Below, piece by piece: positions 36,819 through 44,365 of a stretch of 64,000 nucleotides of DNA. This stretch comes from Pontibacter beigongshangensis (GTDB lineage: Bacteria; Bacteroidota; Bacteroidia; Cytophagales; Hymenobacteraceae), in NCBI RefSeq assembly GCF_014332515.1, contig NZ_VFSD01000013.1:1-64000 (forward strand), read 5' to 3'. Position 1 is the stretch's first letter. Each line of letters begins with the position of its first letter. Position numbers and translations under genes: made by a program. Under the pieces are notes generated by a model that saw nothing but the letters and a program-made list of their open reading frames with translations, was not told where the DNA came from and did not search any database.

Positions 36819-37496
36819 ATGGGAATATATGTGATCGTAATCGTCTTTATGCTGGCCAGTATGTGGGTTAGCTGGCGTTTAAAGAGCAAGTTTAAGAAGT
36901 ACTCTGAAATTCCGTTGCAGTCTGGTTACACCGGCCGTGAGATCGCTGAGATGATGCTGGCCGACCATGGCATTACCGATGTGCGCGTTATATCAGTGGC
37001 CGGCCGGCTAACGGACCACTACAACCCTGCCGACAAAACCGTGAACCTGAGCGAGTATGTGTACGAGGCGCGCAGCGCCGCCGCCGCCGCTGTATCGGCG
37101 CACGAATGTGGCCACGCAGTGCAGCACGCCAAAGCCTACAGCTTCCTGAAATTTCGTTCCGCTATGGTGCCTGCCCTGAGCATTGCCTCACGCTACATGC
37201 AGTGGATCATTCTGATCGGTATCTTCATGCTGCAGACAACCCCTATTCCGCTGGCCATTGGGGTGGGCCTTTTCGCCCTCACCACGCTTTTCAGTTTTGT
37301 TACGCTGCCAGTGGAGTTTGATGCCAGTAAGCGGGCGCTTGCCTGGATCGGGACCAACAACATCGTGACTAAGCAGGAGTACGCCATGTCGAAAGACGCG
37401 CTGAAGTGGGCCGCCATGACCTACGTGGTAGCTGCCCTGGGTTCGCTGGCAACGCTGCTTTACTACGCCTCGTTGCTGCTTGGCCGGCGCGAGTAA
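36819..37496 (+). CDS. Membrane neutral zinc metallopeptidase (YugP-like)
   Basis: 225 residues. One N-terminal membrane helix (YVIVIVFMLASMWVSW), then a gluzincin-type core with the zinc-binding HECGH (95-99, SAHECGHAVQH), preceded by HYNPADKTVNLSEYVYEARS, typical of the YugP family. Two or three further hydrophobic helices follow (WIILIGIFMLQTT, LAIGVGLFALTTLFSFVTL, and one near the C-terminus). Substrate unknown. Starts 8 bases after rfaE2 and is followed by a strong terminator, so it closes the operon. Confidence 0.9.
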   Translation: MGIYVIVIVFMLASMWVSWRLKSKFKKYSEIPLQSGYTGREIAEMMLADHGITDVRVISVAGRLTDHYNPADKTVNLSEYVYEARSAAAAAVSAHECGHAVQHAKAYSFLKFRSAMVPALSIASRYMQWIILIGIFMLQTTPIPLAIGVGLFALTTLFSFVTLPVEFDASKRALAWIGTNNIVTKQEYAMSKDALKWAAMTYVVAALGSLATLLYYASLLLGRRE

Positions 37497-37523
37497 CTGA
37501 ATTCAGTCTTAGCTTTAAGTTTA

Positions 37524-37558
37524 AGCGTCTTCTGCCCCGAGCAGAAGGCGCTTTTTTT
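37524..37558 (+). terminator. Rho-independent terminator of the panD-peptidase operon
   Basis: A 12-bp stem (37524-37535 with 37541-37552, one G-U pair), 5-base loop and seven T residues. Begins 28 bases after the zinc peptidase stop codon. Confidence 0.9.
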
Positions 37559-37592
37559 GTGCAGTCGTAAAAAACACTAGGCTGTAATTGCG

Positions 37593-37637
37593 TATGCAAG
37601 CGTATAATTTTTTAACTTTAATTACTCGGCTTGCATA
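37593..37637. promoter_or_regulatory. 9-bp inverted repeat flanking a promoter-like sequence upstream of the acyl-CoA dehydrogenase
   Basis: TATGCAAGC (37593-37601) and GCTTGCATA (37629-37637) are perfect inverted copies separated by 27 AT-rich bases that include TAACTTTA (37613-37620), a near match to the -7 box, with a TTG at 37588. The layout suits an operator for a dimeric regulator over the promoter, but which protein would bind is unknown. Confidence 0.45.
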
Positions 37638-37720
37638 ACAAATGGCGCAGATCAAGTGTATGCTGTTGTAGGATATTACTCTCGAAAACGAATTAATGAT
37701 AGTTAACTAGTTACACAGGT

Positions 37721-38860
37721 ATGGACTTTCAATTAACAGAAGAGCACTTGGCCGTACAGGCTGTTGCTCGTGAGTTTGCGCAATCGGAGTTGCTGCCCGG
37801 TGTTATTGAGCGCGATGAACACCAGAAGTTCCCGGCTGAGCAAATCCGCAAAATGGGGGAGTTGGGTTTTCTGGGGATGATGGTAGACCCGAGGTACGGT
37901 GGTGGTGGCATGGACACGATCTCGTATGTGCTAGCCATGGAGGAGATCTCTAAAATCGACGCCTCGGCCTCAGTCGTGATGTCGGTAAACAACTCGCTGG
38001 TGTGTTGGGGCCTTGAAAAGTATGGCACAGAGGAGCAGAAGCAGAAGTACCTGCCGCGCTTGGCGACCGGCGAGATCATCGGGGCATTTTGCCTGTCGGA
38101 GCCGGAGGCAGGCTCCGATGCCACCTCGCAGCACACCACGGCCATAGAAATGGACGATCATTATCTCTTGAACGGCACCAAGAACTGGATCACCAACGGC
38201 AGCACCGCTTCGGTGTACCTGGTCATGGCACAAACCCACCCCGAGAAAAAGCATCATGGCATCAATGCCTTTATTGTGGAGCGGGATGTGGAGGGCTTTG
38301 TAGTAGGAAAAAAAGAGAACAAGCTGGGTATTCGCGGCTCCGACACGCACTCGCTTATGTTTACGGATGTGAAGGTGCCAAAGGAAAACCGGATAGGCGA
38401 CGATGGCTTTGGGTTTAAGTTTGCCATGTCTACACTGGCTGGCGGGCGCATTGGCATAGCGGCGCAGGCCTTGGGCATTGCCTCGGGAGCCTATGAGTTG
38501 GCCCTGAAGTACTCCAAGGAGAGGAAGGCGTTTGGGGTGGAAATTGCGCGGCACCAGGCCATACAGTTTAAGCTGGCAGACATGGCCACAAACATTGAGG
38601 CCGCTCGCCTGTTATGCCTGAAGGCGGCTTTCCATAAAGATACGCAACAGGATTACAGCACGTCCGGGGCCATGGCAAAGCTCTTTGCCTCTAAGGTGGC
38701 TATGGAAACCACAGTAGAGGCAGTGCAGGTGCACGGCGGGTATGGTTTCGTAAAAGAATACCATGTGGAGCGGCTGATGCGGGATGCTAAAATTACACAA
38801 ATTTACGAAGGGACCTCTGAGATTCAGAAAATAGTAATTTCGAGAGAATTGCTAAAATAG
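37721..38860 (+). CDS. Acyl-CoA dehydrogenase (short-chain type)
   Basis: FAD enzyme that forms the trans-2,3 double bond in acyl-CoA and passes electrons to ETF. 379 residues, full length. Motifs: GFLGMMVDPRYGGGGMDTISYVLAMEEISKIDAS, CLSEPEAGSDATS, TKNWITNGSTASVYLVMAQT, LGIRGSDTH, the hinge FGVEIARHQAIQFKLADMAT, VQVHGGYGFVKEYHVERLMRDAKITQIYEGTSEIQ with the catalytic base at Glu363. Best described as butyryl/short-chain type by the TSEIQ region. It stands alone, with its own promoter region 5'. Confidence 0.94.
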   Translation: MDFQLTEEHLAVQAVAREFAQSELLPGVIERDEHQKFPAEQIRKMGELGFLGMMVDPRYGGGGMDTISYVLAMEEISKIDASASVVMSVNNSLVCWGLEKYGTEEQKQKYLPRLATGEIIGAFCLSEPEAGSDATSQHTTAIEMDDHYLLNGTKNWITNGSTASVYLVMAQTHPEKKHHGINAFIVERDVEGFVVGKKENKLGIRGSDTHSLMFTDVKVPKENRIGDDGFGFKFAMSTLAGGRIGIAAQALGIASGAYELALKYSKERKAFGVEIARHQAIQFKLADMATNIEAARLLCLKAAFHKDTQQDYSTSGAMAKLFASKVAMETTVEAVQVHGGYGFVKEYHVERLMRDAKITQIYEGTSEIQKIVISRELLK

Positions 38861-38951
38861 ATATAACGTCAAAACATCGTTTTCGCTATATTTAACGCAT
38901 AAATAGTGTTTCCTGAATTTAAAATTATTTTTTAAAAATAATAAAAATTGT

Positions 38952-38983
38952 TTTGAATTTTATAAAGATAAATCTTAGCTTTA
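38952..38983 (+). promoter_or_regulatory. Candidate promoter of the AraC-family gene
   Basis: TTTG (38952-38955), 20 bases, then TAGCTTTA (38976-38983), one base from the TAnnTTTG consensus. The start codon is 47 bases further on. Confidence 0.4.
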
Positions 38984-39030
38984 CCCCATAATATAAGGGT
39001 TTATAGTATTAAAGTTAGTTGGTAACACAC

Positions 39031-39954
39031 ATGGAAGATTACAATAAAATTATTGAATCGCTTGGGGTGCGATTTATTAAAGCTAAGAATCTGGTGTTGC
39101 AGCAGCCTTTTACGGTCCGCAACGCCTACGATGTCGGCAACAATTTAATATTACTTCATAAAGGAAGTATCTTTTTCGGTAACGAAGAGCAAATGGTAGA
39201 AGAAGGGGAACTGCTGTTTATTCCGGGAGGCCGTAGCACAAGAGTAACGTATGGTTCTACAGACGGACGTACGATCTCTAACGACGACCTGATTACCAAC
39301 AGAGAGAAATTCTTTAAGAGTAATAACGATCTGGACCTGATCGGTGATGCCGAAGAGAGCCACAGCTACGTAAGCTTTGAAGCGAAGGTATTTGATTCCG
39401 TTAACTTCTTTGCTTCCTTAGACGTTCCTGCTTTCCTGATCTCCAACAACAACAAGCTGGCCAACCTGGTCATCAAGGTGGTGGAAGAGAACATGCAGGA
39501 CCTGCCTGGAAAAGAGAGGCTGATCAACATCTACACCGAGAACATTGTAGTAGAGATCATCCGTCATATTCTGCGCAACAAGATGTTTGTGGAGCAGCTG
39601 GCAACAAACAGCACGTACTTCAAAGATCCGCGCCTGATCGATCTGTTCAACTACATTAAAGAGAACCTGGGAGGAGATCTTTCCAACAAGGTGCTTTCTA
39701 ACGTAGCAAACGTTTCGGAAGACTACGTAGGGCAATACTTCAAAATGCTGACAGGTATCAATCCGCAGGATTATATCGAGTACCAGCGTATGGAGCGTGC
39801 CGTGTTCCTGCTGCGTACTACCAAGAAGAGCATCCGGGAGATTGGTAAGGATGTAGGCTACAAAGACACCGCCTATTTCTGCCGTCGCTTTAAAATGATG
39901 TTCGGTATCCCAGCCGGTAAGATGCGTCGTCGCGAATCAGCTATGAGCGTTTAA
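39031..39954 (+). CDS. AraC-family transcriptional regulator
   Basis: 307 residues from the ATG at 39031; an in-frame TTG four codons earlier is less likely. An N-terminal cupin-like sensing region (residues about 15-90, NNLILLHKGSIFFGNEEQMVEEGELLFIPGG) is followed by a linker region and a C-terminal AraC DNA-binding domain of about 100 residues: two helix-turn-helix units including SNKVLSNVANVSEDYVGQYFKMLTGINPQDYIEYQRMERA and KSIREIGKDVGYKDTAYFCRRFKMMFGIPAGKMR. Its target and ligand are not apparent. The 3' end overlaps the convergent GGGP synthase gene by 18 bases. Confidence 0.9.
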   Translation: MEDYNKIIESLGVRFIKAKNLVLQQPFTVRNAYDVGNNLILLHKGSIFFGNEEQMVEEGELLFIPGGRSTRVTYGSTDGRTISNDDLITNREKFFKSNNDLDLIGDAEESHSYVSFEAKVFDSVNFFASLDVPAFLISNNNKLANLVIKVVEENMQDLPGKERLINIYTENIVVEIIRHILRNKMFVEQLATNSTYFKDPRLIDLFNYIKENLGGDLSNKVLSNVANVSEDYVGQYFKMLTGINPQDYIEYQRMERAVFLLRTTKKSIREIGKDVGYKDTAYFCRRFKMMFGIPAGKMRRRESAMSV

Positions 39955-40704
39955 GGCGACTTTGTTATAAGAAGCGACAACTTCAGAAACCTCGGCCAAA
40001 AAGCCGGGGTTTTTTTCTATGTAGTTTCCTACCACCAGCACATCGGCACCGGCTGCCAGGGCGGCATGTGCCTTTTCGGTCGTGTTAATGCCGCCACCCA
40101 CAATCACCGGAATATCTACTGCCTCGCGCACGGCTGCTATCATGGCAGCGCTGACTGGTTGCTGGGCACCGCTGCCACCGTCTAAATAAATGTACTGCAG
40201 GCCCAGCATCTCGCCGGCCATGGCCGTGCAGGCCGCAATGGCAGGCTTGTCGTAGGGGAGCGGGGTGGTGCCACTCATGTAGGAGGCGGTGGTTTGGCGG
40301 CCCGTGTCTACGAGCATATAGCCGGTGGGGTAAATCTGTAGCTGGCTGGCTTTAAGAATGGGGGCCGACAGAATATGCTGGCCGATCAGGAAATCGGGGT
40401 TGCGGCCCGAGATAAGCGATAGCAGCAGAATGCCATCGGCCTGTTGATCTATGTGGAGGCTGTTGCTGGGGAAAAGTATAACCGGTATGGAGCTGTTCTC
40501 CTTTATCAGCCTGATAAGCGAGGCCTGGTTCTGGGTAGTAACCAGGCTGCCACCCATAAAGAAGTAGTCTACCTGGTTGGCCTCGCTTAAAGCCAGCAGG
40601 TGCAGGCAGGATGATTCGTCCAGGTTATCAGGGTCGAGAAGCACTGCAAAGTGCTTTCTCCCCGATGTGTTTATTTTTGCTTTCTGAAGTTTCTCAAAGG
40701 GCAT
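39937..40704 (-). CDS. Geranylgeranylglyceryl phosphate synthase family protein (PcrB/GGGPS)
   Basis: 255-residue TIM-barrel prenyltransferase that joins an isoprenoid diphosphate to glycerol-1-phosphate, forming an ether lipid precursor. N-terminal HFAVLLDPDNLDES carries the conserved Asp residues; later signatures are YFFMGGSLVT, VILFPSN, YLDGGSGAQQPVSAAMI, IPVIVGGGINTTEKAHAALAAGADVLVVGNYIEKNP. Known bacterial members in Bacteroidota belong to the archaeal-like group II; the physiological role is unknown. Start overlaps the end of the 191-residue gene upstream by 11 bases, so it is the last gene of a three-gene operon. The convergent AraC terminator lies inside its 3' end. Confidence 0.9.
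   Translation of the reverse strand: MPFEKLQKAKINTSGRKHFAVLLDPDNLDESSCLHLLALSEANQVDYFFMGGSLVTTQNQASLIRLIKENSSIPVILFPSNSLHIDQQADGILLLSLISGRNPDFLIGQHILSAPILKASQLQIYPTGYMLVDTGRQTTASYMSGTTPLPYDKPAIAACTAMAGEMLGLQYIYLDGGSGAQQPVSAAMIAAVREAVDIPVIVGGGINTTEKAHAALAAGADVLVVGNYIEKNPGFLAEVSEVVASYNKVALNAHS
39990..40016 (+). terminator. Terminator of the AraC gene embedded in the convergent GGGPS coding sequence
   Basis: CCTCGGC (39990-39996) pairs with GCCGGGG (40003-40009, one G-U pair) and is followed by seven T (40010-40016). It lies 36 bases beyond the AraC stop and is in codons for the C-terminal part of GGGPS, so the sequence serves two roles. Confidence 0.7.
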
Positions 40705-41269
40705 CCTTTTCCGGATAAATATACTCAGTAGTTTCGATCTCAGTCACCTCAATGGGTTTAGCCGCAATATCGTTATTTTCAGAGACACTACTTAAGTATT
40801 CTTCCACCTTTTTAGAGATATAAACCATGAGCAGGGCTGCCAGCTGCTGGGTGATAACCTGCACCAGCTCTGAGTTTAGAAAAGATTTGGCCATGCCAGT
40901 GCTTGGTGGGGTCTGTGGCTGCACTTGCAGCATTTGTGCAGAAGGCATACTATATACATCAGCTTCGCCGGCAGGGGGCATGGTGCCGGGGCCTGCAACA
41001 CCAGCTGCCGGAGTGGCGCTGTAGGCAGCATATGGCTCTGCATAGCCGGTCTTCAGTTTCTTAGTTTTTTTTTTAGCGCCGCCGAAGATGCGTCTCAGCA
41101 GGAGCCCGGCCACCAGCACGCCGCCGGCCAGCGCTACTTTCCTGCCAATCTCCTGCGACTGTGTTTTCAGATGATCTACATCTCCCATCAGGGCATTTTT
41201 GTACTCTTCTTTCTGCCGCTCCAAAAGCTCCCGCTCACTTTTAAACAATGGATTGCTTGATTCGCTCAT
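40694..41269 (-). CDS. Conserved membrane-associated protein of unknown function
   Basis: 191 residues. A charged N-terminus (KSERELLERQKEEYKNALMGDVDHLKTQSQEIG, helical) leads to a hydrophobic stretch (VALAGGVLVAGLLLRRIFGG, about residues 49-67), then a proline/alanine-rich linker (about 80-125), then a second hydrophobic helix (VQVITQQLAALLMVYISKKVEEYLSSV, about 137-163). No enzyme motif. Its start codon overlaps the stop of the holin-like gene (ATGA), and its end overlaps GGGPS, so the three genes should be translated together. Such two-gene pairs with a YqjE-like protein often affect the cell envelope, but no function is known. Confidence 0.75.
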   Translation of the reverse strand: MSESSNPLFKSERELLERQKEEYKNALMGDVDHLKTQSQEIGRKVALAGGVLVAGLLLRRIFGGAKKKTKKLKTGYAEPYAAYSATPAAGVAGPGTMPPAGEADVYSMPSAQMLQVQPQTPPSTGMAKSFLNSELVQVITQQLAALLMVYISKKVEEYLSSVSENNDIAAKPIEVTEIETTEYIYPEKDAL

Positions 41270-41646
41270 ATTGAATTTTCTCTTTTATCAGTTTTGTAAA
41301 TGGTATTGTCAAAGGTCTTGTCGGCTAAGCTCGTGAACACTTTCTTGTCGAGGCCAATTACGAGCACTACCAGTATGATGATGTAAAAAAGCGCTACGAT
41401 GCCAAAGCCCCAGAACGAGCTGTTGAGCAGGTGGTTGAGCAGGAGCCCTATAAAGATGTTCACAAAAATAAGGCTCATAAAGGCGGCAAAACCTAATAGA
41501 ACGGCGTGTAGTAAGCCTACAAAAGACGCTTTTAGCTTTTCCTGTATCTCAAGCTTGATTATATCGATCCTGGTATCGATATAGCCCATTAAGTTTTCGA
41601 TGAGGTTCGGATTTTTTTCTCGAGTGCCGTTGTCTTTATCAATCAT
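41266..41646 (-). CDS. YqjE/holin-like superfamily membrane protein
   Basis: 126 residues. An amphipathic N-terminal helix (LIENLMGYIDTRIDIIKLEIQEKLKASF) precedes two membrane helices (LLHAVLLGFAAFMSLIFVNIFIGLLL and FWGFGIVALFYIIILVVLVIGL). This is the layout of the YqjE / phage-holin-3_6 superfamily. No phage genes lie nearby, so it is a chromosomal envelope protein rather than a lysis gene. First gene of the operon leading to GGGPS. Confidence 0.8.
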   Translation of the reverse strand: MIDKDNGTREKNPNLIENLMGYIDTRIDIIKLEIQEKLKASFVGLLHAVLLGFAAFMSLIFVNIFIGLLLNHLLNSSFWGFGIVALFYIIILVVLVIGLDKKVFTSLADKTFDNTIYKTDKRENSI

Positions 41647-41797
41647 AGTGTCAGGCTGTTTTTGATGCTGTATCAGTATACGCGATTAGATTTAAAAATT
41701 TTCCGTAAACTTTAGTCAGTTTGATTGTAGTACGGATTTTGCGCTATATTGACCGAATATATTAAATTTAAGATTAAACTTTTCTAGACATACTTCA

Positions 41798-42892
41798 TTG
41801 GATTTCAATTTATATACGGTTTTAGAGGTGAGTCCCGTTGCCACGGCCCAGGAAATCAAACTGGCCTATAAACGGCTCGCTGTGCTGTACCACCCAGACA
41901 AGAACCCGGGCGATGCACAGGCCGAAGAGCGTTTTAAATTGATCAGTGCGGCTTACCAGACCCTCTCTAACCCCACCAGGCGTGCCCGGTACGACCAGAA
42001 GCTGCAGTACCAGCGCGATCGGGAGCGAATGGCGCAGCGGCAACACCCGTATTACAACCCCCGCTACCATTATACCAGGCCGCCCGCCTCTGTGTCGGAG
42101 CGGCATTATCATAACAGGCCGGCGCACAGCAGGCGCTTCTCCAGAAAAGACCTTTACATCACCATCACGTTCACGGCCTGCATCCTGCTCTTCAGCCTGC
42201 TGCTGAAAGTGGTGATGGACCACGTAACAGGCGAAGACAAGTACAAAACAGCCCTGAGCTACATAGAAGGCGGGAAGTACAGCAGCGCCCACAGCCTCCT
42301 TACCGATGCCATCCATTTCCTGCCCAAGCACGCAGACGCCTACCTGACCCGGGCCAGCCTGGAGATGAACGTGTACGAGAACTACCGGGCAGCGGTGCGG
42401 GACATCAACAGCGCCATTCTTTTTCAGGAAGACGTAAAGGCCGAGACATTTTATATGCGCGGCAAGTGCCACCTGAAGCTGGAGAACTACCGGCAGGCAG
42501 AGGCCGATCTGCTGCAGGCCCTGAACATGGACAGCACCTTGTACGCCCCGCATCTGGAGCTGGGCGAGGTGCGGCTGTTCTACCTGAAAGAGCCGGAAAT
42601 CGCCATAAAGGATTTTAACGCCTTTCTCAGCCATAGCAGCAGTGGCGAAAAATGGGCGACCGCCCTTACCTATCGTGGTTTCGGGTACTACAAACTGGGC
42701 GATTACCAGGCCTCGGTGGCCGACTACCGGGAGGTGCTGCAGAAAGACCAGAGCAACGGGCGCGTGTTTTACCTGCTCGGGCAGACAGAGATGGTGCAGC
42801 AGCAGCAGGACTCTGCCTGCATGCACTTTAACAAAGCTTACCGCCTGGGCTACTCAGCCGCCCTGCTGGAGCTGCGGGCACACTGCCTGTAA
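41798..42892 (+). CDS. Membrane-anchored J-domain protein with TPR repeats
   Basis: 364 residues, starting at a TTG (41798) since no ATG is available before the J domain. The J domain occupies residues 1-68 with HPD at 32-34 ([40 protein letters not shown]). A basic linker leads to one membrane helix at about 118-140 ([23 protein letters not shown]). The C-terminal half carries four or five TPR units ([68 protein letters not shown]). The J domain would recruit DnaK to substrates held by the TPR part; the predicted topology needs testing. Confidence 0.88.
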   Translation: MDFNLYTVLEVSPVATAQEIKLAYKRLAVLYHPDKNPGDAQAEERFKLISAAYQTLSNPTRRARYDQKLQYQRDRERMAQRQHPYYNPRYHYTRPPASVSERHYHNRPAHSRRFSRKDLYITITFTACILLFSLLLKVVMDHVTGEDKYKTALSYIEGGKYSSAHSLLTDAIHFLPKHADAYLTRASLEMNVYENYRAAVRDINSAILFQEDVKAETFYMRGKCHLKLENYRQAEADLLQALNMDSTLYAPHLELGEVRLFYLKEPEIAIKDFNAFLSHSSSGEKWATALTYRGFGYYKLGDYQASVADYREVLQKDQSNGRVFYLLGQTEMVQQQQDSACMHFNKAYRLGYSAALLELRAHCL

Positions 42893-42941
42893 GCAGGTGT
42901 TAGCAGATATGGCAAATCAACCATCATAAATAATATAGAAA

Positions 42942-43379
42942 GTGGGACATATCGAAAGTGATTACAGGAACGCTCAAAGTCCTTTTGTTCAGACCTATTT
43001 CCACGGAACAAAGGCAGACCTGAAAATCGGGGACTATATTGAAATTGGTGTCAACTCGAACTATGGGCAACAGCGCAAAGCCAACTATATTTACCTGACA
43101 GCAACTTTAGATGCTGCGATTTGGGGAGCAGAACTTGCGCTGGGCGAGGGGCGCGAAAGAATATTTTTGGTAGAGGCATCAGGCCCTATGGAAGATGACC
43201 CCAATTTAACGAATAAAAAATTCCCGGGTAATCCGACCTTGTCTTACCGCTCAAAACACCCGTTTAAAGTGGTTGGCGAAATTACTATTTGGCAAGGGCA
43301 CCCAGCAGAGCAAGTTAAGGCAATGAAAAACGAATTAGCTAAACTGAAAGAGCAAGGTATTGAAGCCATAGAAGACTGA
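42942..43379 (+). CDS. arr: Rifampin ADP-ribosyltransferase
   Basis: 145 residues from a GTG start at 42942. Transfers ADP-ribose from NAD to the ansa-chain hydroxyl of rifamycins, inactivating them. Nearly all Arr signatures are present: YFHGTKADLKIGDYIEIG with His21, YIYLTATLDAAIWGAELA with Tyr51, VEASGPMEDDPN with Asp86 at the position of the third catalytic residue, and KKFPGNPTLSYRSKHPFKVVGE. Length matches chromosomal and integron-borne Arr. The coding sequence is visibly less GC-rich than the J-domain gene 49 bases upstream. The next gene, also resistance-like, starts 29 bases downstream. Confidence 0.95.
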   Translation: MGHIESDYRNAQSPFVQTYFHGTKADLKIGDYIEIGVNSNYGQQRKANYIYLTATLDAAIWGAELALGEGRERIFLVEASGPMEDDPNLTNKKFPGNPTLSYRSKHPFKVVGEITIWQGHPAEQVKAMKNELAKLKEQGIEAIED

Positions 43380-43408
43380 CGAAGAACATATCGTAAAACG
43401 GGGAGCTC

Positions 43409-43864
43409 ATGTTGGAAACAGAAATACAGATATTACAACACGGAAACGTGGACGAACTGAATCAGCTTATTTCAGTTTTTGAGAACGTTTTTGAAATGGA
43501 AAGCTACAAGCGGCCCAACCTGTCTCACCTTCAGAACCTCCTGCTGAAGGACAATTTTTTGGCCATTATCGCAAAAGCCGACAACAAGATTGTTGCCGGC
43601 CTGACAGTGTATGTACTGGAGCAATATTACTCTGAAAAACCGCTGGCATACATTTACGACCTTGCCGTATTGCGGGAGTATCAAAGAAAAGGTATTGGCA
43701 AAAGGTTAATAGAATTTACCAATACTTACTGCCGGCAAAATGGATTTGAAGAAGTTTTTGTTCAGGCAGACAAAGTCGATGCCTATGCTATTGATTTTTA
43801 CCGCTCAACCAATCCTGCAAACGAAGAGCAAGTCGTCCATTTTTATTATAAACTAAACGGGTAA
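43409..43864 (+). CDS. AAC(3)-I-like GNAT acetyltransferase
   Basis: 151-residue GNAT enzyme. Resembles AAC(3)-I aminoglycoside acetyltransferases throughout: FENVFEMESY, DNFLAIIAKADNKIVAGLTVYVLEQY, YIYDLAVLREYQRKGIGKRLIEF with the acetyl-CoA loop RKGIGK, then FEEVFVQADKVDAYAIDFYRSTNPANEEQVVHFYY. In the family this last region reads FVQADYVDDPAI-LY and helps bind the aminoglycoside. Resistance activity is probable but not proved; divergent AAC(3)-I homologues can have other substrates. Forms a two-gene unit with arr. Confidence 0.85.
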   Translation: MLETEIQILQHGNVDELNQLISVFENVFEMESYKRPNLSHLQNLLLKDNFLAIIAKADNKIVAGLTVYVLEQYYSEKPLAYIYDLAVLREYQRKGIGKRLIEFTNTYCRQNGFEEVFVQADKVDAYAIDFYRSTNPANEEQVVHFYYKLNG

Positions 43865-43993
43865 TGACAGCGGCGGCTTACCTGAGCAAATAGCTAAGAC
43901 TCATTAACGACAAATGCGCATCGTGTGGGCTGAACAGGTAGTATGTAAAGTGCATCCTAGTAAAGTCCGCCGAATAAAAACAGCAGCAGACAC

Positions 43994-44023
43994 CTATGGA
44001 GGGGCGTATTGATTAGAATAATT
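43994..44023 (+). repeat. 30-bp interspersed repeat, copy 14
   Basis: CTATGGAGGGGCGTATTGAT then TAGAATAATT, with CAGCAGCAG 5-13 bases upstream. Its last base is the first of a period-7 array. Confidence 0.85.
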
Positions 44024-44050
44024 TGGTTGTAGGTTGCCGATTGTTGGTTT
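44023..44050 (+). repeat. Period-7 array, TTGGTTG type
   Basis: Four units in exact phase: TTGGTTG, TAGGTTG, CCGATTG, TTGGTTT. It abuts repeat copy 14. Confidence 0.7.
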
Positions 44051-44122
44051 GGAGACCGGGAGCTTAAGGGAGTAAACACAGTTAATTAATAGCCTTATGT
44101 CGTGCTACGCGTGATACGAAAA

Positions 44123-44150
44123 TCCTGTGTCCTGTGTTCTGAGGCCTGAA
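44123..44150 (+). repeat. Period-7 array, TCCTGTG type
   Basis: Four units in exact phase: TCCTGTG, TCCTGTG, TTCTGAG, GCCTGAA. It ends 4 bases before repeat copy 15. The same unit recurs at 56619-56639. Confidence 0.75.
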
Positions 44151-44154
44151 ATGC

Positions 44155-44184
44155 CTCTGGAGGGCCATTTTGATTAGAAGAATT
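44155..44184 (+). repeat. 30-bp interspersed repeat, copy 15
   Basis: CCTCTGGAGGGCCATTTTGA then TTAGAAGAAT: one base in the AT-rich half differs (AAGAATT instead of AATAATT). Confidence 0.8.
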
Positions 44185-44365
44185 TAGTGAATGTACGGAT
44201 GCATTGTTTACTTAAATTGGTTTAATGGTTAGATAGTTGTCCGGGAAATCTGAAGACGCTGAGAGAGAAGACCATGCATGATCAATTAATATTGAACTAA
44301 CTTATTGGTTCAGAAAAAAGTATGGTATCTGAGATCCCGCATCTGCAAGCAGCAAAACAAACCAT

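Larger units (their letters stand above)
43865..44365. other. 500-base intergenic region with two 30-bp repeats and two period-7 arrays
   Basis: Holds repeat copies 14 and 15 (same orientation) and, between them, two unrelated heptamer arrays (44023-44050 and 44123-44150). The composite order is copy 14, array, 72 bases, array, copy 15. Promoter of the DACNV-like gene is presumably near 44300, without a clear box. Confidence 0.6.

Noticed and set aside
41266..41646. Holin-like protein as evidence for a prophage
   Set aside because: No phage structural, lysin, integrase or regulatory gene lies nearby, and the gene overlaps a metabolic operon. YqjE-type proteins are chromosomal.
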